NCBI GenBank assembly: GCA_947044365.1
Contig: OX345636.1
Location: 62,679,537-62,743,536, forward strand
Direction: 5' to 3'
Source of the DNA: Petrosia ficiformis
Taxonomy: Eukaryota; Porifera; Demospongiae; Haplosclerida; Petrosiidae
Length of the DNA: 64,000 nucleotides
The notes under the pieces were generated by a model. It ran no database searches, was not told where the DNA came from, and saw only the letters and a list, made by a program, of their open reading frames with translations. Shown piece by piece: positions 59,901-64,000 of the stretch (position 1 is its first letter; every line of letters starts with the position of its first letter). The position numbers and the translations under genes were made by a program.

Positions 59901-60891
59901 TAATATAATGTATTATTCCTATAACTACCAAATCATAGACTAGTGTATATACCAAGTCCCTATCCTTTACTTGAGAGAAGATAACAACTAAATCATTTAC
60001 TAACAATATAATTATGTGTATACAGGATGTTTAGATAATCTGCCAAATAACTTTCAAATTTAAAATACTCAGGAGTTAGACTGGAAAGAAGGGCTTTTAA
60101 AAAAAAAAACAGTTGGAATTATCAGTTGTATGAATACAATATTTATAGTTTTATTTATTCAACTTAAAACATGTGAATAACATGTTCTGAAAAATTTAGT
60201 TGAAGGTATACCAAAAATTCAAAGAACTGGTCAACACATATCAGATCCTCTCTCTAGTTAAGAGGGGAGGAGTTGAATATGTAAGACTAATCCAAGCAGT
60301 GAATACTATACACTATACATAATAATTATAATATTAGTATTGTGATTAGTGTAACTTGTAAACTACAGGTGAACTGTTATTTTATAGTGTATAGATTAAG
60401 ATTACAATTAGGTGATTACCAAAACTATAATAATTATTATACAAGAGACAATTGAACAGCTTCTATGGTGATGATAATGGAACATTGTCAAACATACCAT
60501 GTATTGATATACAATAATGAAATTAGTATGTTCCTAAGAGTATTTCAAATGTTACAACACTTATGTGTGATAATTGGTCACTTAAAGTACACCAAAAGTA
60601 ATTAGAAATACTCTTGAACAAAAGTCCACACAAAGGTCTTCAAGCTCTATTTACTATATTTCATTATTGTGTTTATTCAAGGACTATACATTTGTAAGTA
60701 GTCAGTAGCCATCATAAAAATAACAATGATTTCAAAGTACATAACATGTATGATAATAACAAGCAACAGTATCTAGTGTTTTGGTGTATATAAATACTTA
60801 CCAGAGCATATGCAGGGTTCGAACTTTGTGAGATAATGTCATTCACTTTCTTTACATTCTTGTTCTGATGTGCAGAACGGAGACTGTAATC
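32976..60891 (-). CDS. Ankyrin - ROC-COR GTPase - Death domain protein (multi-exon gene)
   Basis: Eleven minus-strand exons with GT-AG borders join in phase: 60802-60891, 59014-59115, 53838-53936, 41771-41869, 41083-41157 (phase 0), 40422-40482, 37933-37995, 35453-37474, 35244-35291, 34451-34765 and 34130-34183 (phase 1 junctions). Together they encode about 1,009 residues without a stop. The N-terminal part is ankyrin repeats, roughly one per exon (for example [20 protein letters not shown]). It is followed by a Ser/Lys linker, a ROC GTPase, a COR-like region and a Death domain. The order from ankyrin to Death resembles the C-terminal half of DAPK-type proteins, without a kinase in view. It is probably a cytoplasmic signalling protein in death or innate-immune pathways (family inference). 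The first exon with the start codon was not found. The 3' end is uncertain; see the entries at 32976-33142 and 33189-33953. Confidence 0.8.
33189..33953 (-). pseudogene. 3' coding exon split by a hAT element
   Basis: After an acceptor with a good pyrimidine tract (TTTTTCTTCTCTAC then CATGTAG) the minus strand continues in phase 1: GGDGNNAPS at 33953-33925. Then the hAT element intervenes. The frame resumes at 33251 with [20 protein letters not shown] and a TGA at 33191-33189. Removing the element and one target copy gives an uninterrupted exon. As the sequence stands, the first codon of the inserted DNA in frame is TAG. That the exon is used is inferred from phase and composition. Confidence 0.6.
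33260..33924 (-). mobile_element. hAT transposon remnant with perfect 8-bp target duplication
   Basis: The 665-bp element starts TAGTGATGGGCGATAC and ends with its inverted copy GTATCGCCCATCACTA. AGATGGAG is present at 33252-33259 and again at 33925-33932. Inside, the plus strand retains a hAT C-terminal dimerisation piece: [17 protein letters not shown], then [14 protein letters not shown] after a frameshift. The rest of the transposase is lost, so it must have moved with help from another element. Confidence 0.92.
34451..34765 (-). CDS. Death-domain exon
   Basis: The 315-bp exon encodes one Death domain: [31 protein letters not shown] and [18 protein letters not shown]. The spacing W..fG..L ... 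le.vi..W ... tW..lL..L..m fits the six-helix fold that binds other Death domains. It splices in phase 1 from exon 35244-35291 ([15 protein letters not shown]) and into exon 34130-34183 (a Lys/Ser-rich tail). Confidence 0.82.
35453..37474 (-). CDS. ROC-COR exon
   Basis: This 2,022-bp exon has no stop. It starts [12 protein letters not shown] and shows the Walker [10 protein letters not shown] about 24 residues in, switch [19 protein letters not shown], then [15 protein letters not shown]. The G4 motif is THRD, the form typical of Roco GTPases rather than NKxD. A COR-like region of about 300 residues follows ([40 protein letters not shown]). An unusual insert of about 100 residues rich in Ser, Glu and Pro lies between Walker A and switch II. 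The C-terminal part ([16 protein letters not shown]) resembles the tail of sponge and cnidarian ROC-COR proteins. The exon borders are CTAG and GTGAGT. Confidence 0.88.
37996..38701. other. Intron, nothing recognised
   Basis: AT-rich intronic DNA of the ROC-COR gene up to the piggyBac-like MITE. Confidence 0.6.
38702..39297. mobile_element. Non-autonomous piggyBac-like element (596 bp)
   Basis: The ends are CCCTTAGAGG and CTTCTAAGGG. TTAA follows the right end (39298-39301) and ATAA stands where the left TTAA is expected. The palindrome TGTCAC-N6-GTGACA (39265-39282) ends 15 bp from the right end, exactly as in the full piggyBac element at 56192-58677. The interior is GC-richer than its surroundings and holds a 117-codon plus-strand open frame (38772-39125) starting [13 protein letters not shown]. 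The frame includes a Cys-containing stretch and no recognised domain; it may be chance. It lies in an intron of the ROC-COR gene. Confidence 0.8.
39998..40041. repeat. (AT)n microsatellite
   Basis: A pure AT run follows a GC-richer block at 39900-39985 that may be the end of an unidentified element. Confidence 0.95.
41083..41869 (-). CDS. Two ankyrin-repeat exons
   Basis: Exon 41771-41869 is 99 bp, exactly one 33-residue ankyrin repeat ([28 protein letters not shown]). Exon 41083-41157 is 75 bp and holds the next repeat start ([20 protein letters not shown]). Both are flanked by phase 0 introns. The last repeat is shortened before the linker. Confidence 0.85.
42400..42460. repeat. (TG)n plus repeat-family start
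   Basis: A TG run leads into GGTGTGTATTTACGTGTTGG, which recurs in variants near 43738, 43978 and 44229. It marks a dispersed local repeat family. Confidence 0.8.
43330..44830. repeat. Tandem duplication, two copies about 1.14 kb apart
   Basis: Positions about 43333-43683 and 44476-44829 are near-identical copies (for example GGAACCAGAAATGGGGGTTA and ACCCTCCCCTCTCTATCCG). Both end at a TG microsatellite that follows an identical 'ATTGCAAGGC' segment. Copies of the TACGTGTTGGGTGGAA sequence lie in the intervening part. No coding capacity is recognised. Confidence 0.85.
44831..44950. repeat. (GT)n microsatellite, about 120 bp
   Basis: A nearly pure GT run with a few GC interruptions at its left end. 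Confidence 0.98.
45072..45440. mobile_element. Foldback element with two nested inverted repeats
   Basis: Outer ends GGGGGAAGGAGAAAAAGTGG and its inverted copy (CCACTTTTTCTCCTTCCCC) enclose an inner pair. TTGTTAGGGTTATCATCCAT near 45168 faces its inverted copy near 45225 across a spacer of about 30 nt. GGCGGAGCC blocks flank the inner pair. No protein is encoded. It sits in the 12-kb ankyrin intron. Confidence 0.75.
45441..49508. other. Long intronic stretch; one GC-rich repeat near 46850-47556
   Basis: Most is AT-rich intron without recognised exons. GC-richer patches occur at 46850-46880 (GGGACCCTCGCTTACATGG) and 47150-47556. The latter contains an ACAGACAC microsatellite (about 47484-47513) and ends CGCTACGCGGCGAGGGTAAT. 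It also has a 62-codon minus-strand open frame starting at 47341 ([20 protein letters not shown]) with no known family. It may be one transposable element whose ends share ACCCTCGC, but the boundaries are not proven. Confidence 0.35.
49509..50767 (-). pseudogene. Crypton-type tyrosine recombinase relic
   Basis: The minus strand encodes a recombinase like those of Crypton elements and of the QRICH1/ZMYM domesticated family. It starts [20 protein letters not shown] with a basic patch, then [20 protein letters not shown] and [15 protein letters not shown]. Next come [40 protein letters not shown] and [17 protein letters not shown]. The catalytic end is [13 protein letters not shown] (HxxR), [13 protein letters not shown] (GH and the Tyr nucleophile) and a tail to 49509. 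Several stops (after RFCIRGG, after IEHGS, after STKQH) and frame changes show it is inactive. It lies in the ankyrin intron in the same orientation as the host gene. Terminal sequences were not identified. Confidence 0.82.
50885..51020. mobile_element. Foldback MITE, 136 bp
   Basis: AGTTATAACACCCCTTCCA at the left is repeated in inverted orientation at the right end. The arms of about 60 bp are similar throughout (GTATACACAC, ATGATATT), and the centre holds CCCTCGGGCTACGCCCTTGG. The whole element could fold into one hairpin. It lies 118 bp upstream of the Crypton start in minus sense. Confidence 0.85.
51021..53837. other. Intron, nothing recognised
   Basis: AT-rich intronic DNA; no exon or element recognised. 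Confidence 0.5.
53838..60891 (-). CDS. N-terminal ankyrin-type exons
   Basis: Exon 53838-53936 (99 bp) is a clear ankyrin repeat ([32 protein letters not shown]). Exon 59014-59115 ([20 protein letters not shown]) and exon 60802-60891 ([20 protein letters not shown]) are weaker repeats with the same phase 0 borders and length. The introns between them are long (about 5 kb and 1.7 kb); the 5-kb intron holds the piggyBac element. More repeat exons may exist in the 12-kb intron 41870-53837 but none was recognised. Confidence 0.75.
53937..56187. other. Intron, nothing recognised
   Basis: AT-rich. Some segments resemble the earlier intron, for example GTACAAGAATTAATAATTATT at about 49268 and 54833, and a shared phrase around ACACTACTAGA at 49110 and 54689. 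This suggests old duplication of intron sequence. Confidence 0.4.
56609..58467 (-). CDS. piggyBac transposase (PGBD-like)
   Basis: The likely start is the ATG at 58467 ([20 protein letters not shown]), opening an acidic N-terminus. The DDE/D core is complete: Asp in [13 protein letters not shown], Asp in [10 protein letters not shown], Asp in [12 protein letters not shown]. The C-terminus carries a Cys/His zinc-binding domain (CMVCSD, then [16 protein letters not shown] and a final His). A 65-bp intron (57129-57193) with GTAAAC donor and CATAG acceptor joins VDVPSR to [13 protein letters not shown] in frame. A second intron is likely at 58170-58250 (81 bp, so read-through also stays open); removing it joins WEDIEG to [11 protein letters not shown], which matches the family better. 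The length, about 570 residues, is usual. The enzyme cuts and pastes the element at TTAA. Confidence 0.92.
58558..58662. promoter_or_regulatory. Subterminal palindrome pair, putative transposase-binding sites
   Basis: TGTCAC-GTTATT-GTGACA and TGTCAC-GGATTC-GTGACA lie 86 bp apart at the 5' side of the transposase gene. The outer copy's position relative to the tip is conserved in the small element at 38702-39297. Binding by the transposase is an inference. The region upstream of the ATG may also serve as promoter. Confidence 0.6.
59116..60801. other. Intron, nothing recognised
   Basis: AT-rich intronic DNA between two N-terminal exons of the ankyrin/ROC-COR gene. Confidence 0.55.
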
Positions 60892-62855
60892 CTATAGTAT
60901 AAGGCATAAACAATATAAAGCACTTGCATTTACAAACTTATTTGATAGACACCTTATCATAATTAAAATTACAAATTATGATTAAGTAATTAAGAAAATT
61001 ATACGTTATATTAACTTTACAATATAAAATTGTTATTACACTTGTATCTATTAATATTCATTATTGATTATGTAATATGTTAGATTAGAATCATCAAATA
61101 ATGAAAAGGCTATGATATATAAATAATCTGTTATGAGTAAAATGACATGATTAATAAAATCGTTGAATCAATTTATAATTCCAATAATTATTATGTCTCT
61201 CATAAAATGCTAATAAATCTATCACTAATCATTCACACACATGAACAGTATATGATGTATCAAATATATAATAGAAATCATACAATATAAGGAATATATC
61301 AATTATTGTATTTCCACTTATTATCACAAAATTTGTATTATGAGACACAAATCCTCAAAACTTTGAATCTTCATTTGTTTCGTATACATATCAAGACATA
61401 TATTACTAGTAAAGTTTTAATGATATACTAATAATTACGCATTTCAAATTATGTAATTTCATGTGTATAATCTAAATGGATAGTGGATGAGTATAGTGGG
61501 CATTGAACACAAGTATTTGAGTATTTGTCTATACAAATGCCTTTTGTAAACATACATGTAGTAATATTTGTATCATTATTATAATACACTAATATGAATG
61601 ATATAATATATTGATATGTTAGTATCTAGAGGATGATAGAATAGTAGATAGTAGTATAATGTATTGTAATAATACATTTGGTGATAGTTAAGTACATGTT
61701 CATTTTATAAATATAGTATTCCCAATATTAGTATATCTACATATAACTAATGATAATTAATATGGTTGATGAAATGATACAAATCTCTTAGACTCCATTA
61801 AAACATTACAATAGTTTGTTGTTAGTATATCACTTCCTGACATACAGCTAGTTGGGGTATGAATAATGTCTGACCAATCAATAATGGGTTATGTAGTATA
61901 ATCTATATAGGATATATTTATTTTTGGATATTCTAGAAAGACTGGATACCAAGGTAGGAGTTTTTAAACCAGTGTTACCTACACACTTTAAAATAGTTGT
62001 GCACACTCAAACACGAGACAATATTTGACCTATCAAGCCCCATCGTGAATTCCCAAATCATTTCATTATTGTCCAGTAAGCTTAAGGGCTGGATCTCACA
62101 ATTTCAAAATATTTGTACTTGTGTTGTCAGTCTGGAGTTGAAACGTTCCACTTTCAATGAGCCAACCAGTTGCTCTGTCTCCCAGTATAAACTTGGGTTC
62201 AATTTTCAATCCGAACTCTCCTTTCAGTGTCGGCAAGGTAATTCAGCTTTCCTGTTGATGTTGAGCTTCGATATGTATATTTACCTCAGTTGTGAGCAGA
62301 TAGATTATTGAGTATTGCTGTAAAGTATGTATCTTAGAATACTGTAATTGTAGTTCAAGATTAAGGCTCAGTTTGACATATCTATAGTACCATTACAGTG
62401 TGTCCTCAATGGAGGTAAAGTTTCCATCCTCATCAAAATCATATACAGTCGCTAAAAGTTGTGATATCTTCTTTTACTTCTTTTCTGGAACTTCCTTCTT
62501 CATCATCAGGCCTGTTTTTTATTACTGTTTCTTGCTTTTACACAATTGAACACTTCTCGCTATTTCACTACCCTGATGGCATGTTTTCACTAGGAATACA
62601 TAGTAATTAAAACGCGAATGTGTGGGCGGCATCTGTGATGTGATTGGTCAGTACAAAATTATTGGTTTTGTTTCTAATTGAAAGGAAGTTCAAATATTGT
62701 TTTTTAGTTACTACATTTTTGGTAGATTATGGTTAGTACTATAAACGCTGTACTAGGAGGAGGGGTTTAGAAACTCCAATCAGTGTCTAGTCTTGCCAGC
62801 TTCTTGCTGCATACAATTCTGTATTTTTTGGAAGCCACACCCACCTGGTGGTATA
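60892..62855. other. Upstream region of the ankyrin/ROC-COR gene, no exon fixed
   Basis: The start exon of the minus-strand gene should lie here or beyond but was not identified. On the minus strand 62395-62520 shows two protein-like segments in different frames (DDEEGSSRKEVKEDITTF and YDFDEDGNFTSIEDTL-stop), perhaps a broken small exon of another gene. Confidence 0.3.
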
Positions 62856-62856
62856 T

Positions 62857-63016
62857 TTATTGGGCCTAAATGTATTCACTGACAGTTTATTTTTAGAAAC
62901 AAAGCTAAACACGCCCTACGGGTGGTGCGAGGGTATAATTATTGGGCCTAAATGTTTTCACTGATAGTTTATTTTCAGAAACAAACCTAAACACACCCTA
63001 CGGGTGGTGGAGGGGG
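62857..63016. repeat. Direct repeat, two copies of about 82 bp
   Basis: TTATTGGGCCTAAATGT, then TTCACTGA and CCCTACGGGTGGTG, occurs at 62857 and again 82 bp later with a few substitutions. Confidence 0.9.
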
Positions 63017-63459
63017 CAGTGGGTGGCAAACCCTGGCAGAGTAACTGTAGTTGCTCTCTGGAGTTTGATAGTGCCTAGAAAGGTAAATTATATGCTTTCA
63101 CTGAAAAGCTACTGAATTCAGCTTTCTTCAGCCTCTTGTAACTATAAAAGCAAAATGAATTTTCAGAAAACGACTTCATTCGTGTTCTCAAAATGCATTG
63201 TACTTTGTACACGCTATGATTGGTGGGCGTGGCTTTCGTGGTTTTGTACTTATGTGTGTTTGGGATTTTAGCCTGTTTTCCTCAATTACAGGCCAATATA
63301 AAGCTGATCAGAAGATATGAAGGTTGGCATTACACCAGTTTAGTGTCATATTATATAATATTCCATTTCGAAACTGATTGGAGTCGCATCCGCCCACTCC
63401 CTAGTACCACCATACAGTAGGGTTTCATACAAGAATTTTGTATGAGCGTTATACACATT

Positions 63460-63545
63460 AATTATCGTCTCGCAAGCCAGACCCAACTCTAAAGTGGGAA
63501 AGGGTCTGGACACGGCCTTTACATCAGCTTGTTCATGGCACTCTG
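63460..63545. repeat. Short inverted repeat before the helicase fragment
   Basis: AGCCAGACCCA and GGGTCTGGAC face each other across about 26 nt. The block may be part of an element that carried the helicase fragment. Confidence 0.45.
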
Positions 63546-63614
63546 TATGTTGCTCTCTGACCAAACAAACAGAACGTTATGAAACATCAGAACAGAAGCA
63601 CAGCAACATTAACA

Positions 63615-63913
63615 TGGAGGTGTTGATGATAGAAGTAGCAGAGAGATGTTTGGGATTTGAGACAAAGCAGAAAGAAGCCACAATAGAATTTGCTAGTAGG
63701 AAAGATGTTTTTATTTTACTCTTAGCTGGTTATGTTAAACATGTTTACTATCCAACTATACCATTGATATTTGATCTGTTAAGAGGCAATATTGGGAGTT
63801 TAGTCTTAGTTGTGTCACCCTTGAAGGCGCTTGTGAAAGGTCAAGTGGAGAGTTTTAAGAGTAAAAGATTGGAAGCTGGAATTTTAGTGTTGGATGTTGG
63901 GTTTGTTTGCTAA
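63615..63913 (+). pseudogene. RecQ-like helicase N-terminal fragment
   Basis: The frame from the ATG at 63615 reads FETKQKEATIEFASRKDVFI, then LLLAGYVKHV where RecQ helicases have LLPTGYGKSL/V (Walker A). It continues PLIFDLLRGNIGSLVLVVSP and LKALVKGQVESF (motif Ia, normally SPLxALMxDQ), and stops at 63911-63913 before the DEAH box. Several Walker A residues are substituted (P to L, T to A, G to V, S to H), so ATP binding is unlikely. The frame opens further upstream to 63494, but homology begins near 63640. RecQ-type fragments like this are common repeats in sponge and cnidarian genomes, as far as I recall. Confidence 0.72.
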
Positions 63914-64000
63914 TGCAATTGTCACCATTATTAGGTGGAGCTAACACATTTTAATAATCACGGTAATTGCATTCCTGTATTACAAGGTTATGTTAAGACT

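Noticed and set aside
62395..62520. Minus-strand acidic segments that could be a C-terminal exon
   Set aside because: Two frames would have to be joined across a gap too short for a normal intron; left as a remark only.

Overview
The window looks like nuclear DNA of an early-branching animal, most likely a marine demosponge. It is strongly AT-rich. Protein-coding exons are split by short GT-AG introns, many of them 50-200 bp. It carries many DNA transposons and simple repeats, including a very frequent palindromic TACATG word. The gene content is metazoan: axonemal dynein, Calx-beta receptor repeats, and an ankyrin/ROC-COR/Death signalling protein. No prokaryotic gene organisation is seen. 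The species call is an inference from family content and composition.

Left part (1-30 kb). This is a field of dead genes and transposable elements. In order it holds two MITEs, a 65-bp tandem repeat, a Tc1-like relic, the endonuclease end of an R2/NeSL-type retrotransposon, the front end of a similar element, a Helitron helicase tail, and a decayed peptide-transporter-like gene. On the minus strand a protease locus follows (about 11.3-14.0 kb). It reads as a ubiquitin-specific protease (USP) domain joined through a phase-compatible linker exon to an Ulp1/SENP-type protease domain. On the plus strand a DNAH1-like dynein heavy chain pseudogene runs from stalk to AAA5 (15.3-23.3 kb). An earlier part of such a gene (AAA2-AAA3) lies downstream, out of order (24.2-25.2 kb). 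After a Tc1/mariner element comes a Calx-beta (ADGRV1-like) pseudogene (27.1-30.0 kb). ATGT and ACAT microsatellites fill several introns.

Right part (33-61 kb). One large minus-strand gene dominates. Ankyrin-repeat exons (60.9-41.1 kb) lead through two linker exons to a 2-kb ROC-COR GTPase exon (37.5-35.5 kb) and a Death-domain exon (34.8-34.5 kb). Every splice junction I could place keeps the reading phase. A hAT element with a perfect 8-bp target duplication sits in what looks like a 3' coding exon. The long introns hold an apparently intact 2.5-kb piggyBac transposon with its transposase, a related non-autonomous piggyBac element with the same terminal palindrome, a Crypton tyrosine-recombinase relic, several foldback elements and a tandem duplication.

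Right edge. A plus-strand RecQ-like helicase fragment with a damaged Walker A motif lies at 63.6-63.9 kb.

The observations I rate most worth checking are the USP-Ulp1 double protease, the hAT insertion that places a stop codon in the ROC-COR-Death gene, the autonomous/non-autonomous piggyBac pair with a shared palindrome exactly 15 bp from the end, and the out-of-order dynein pieces.
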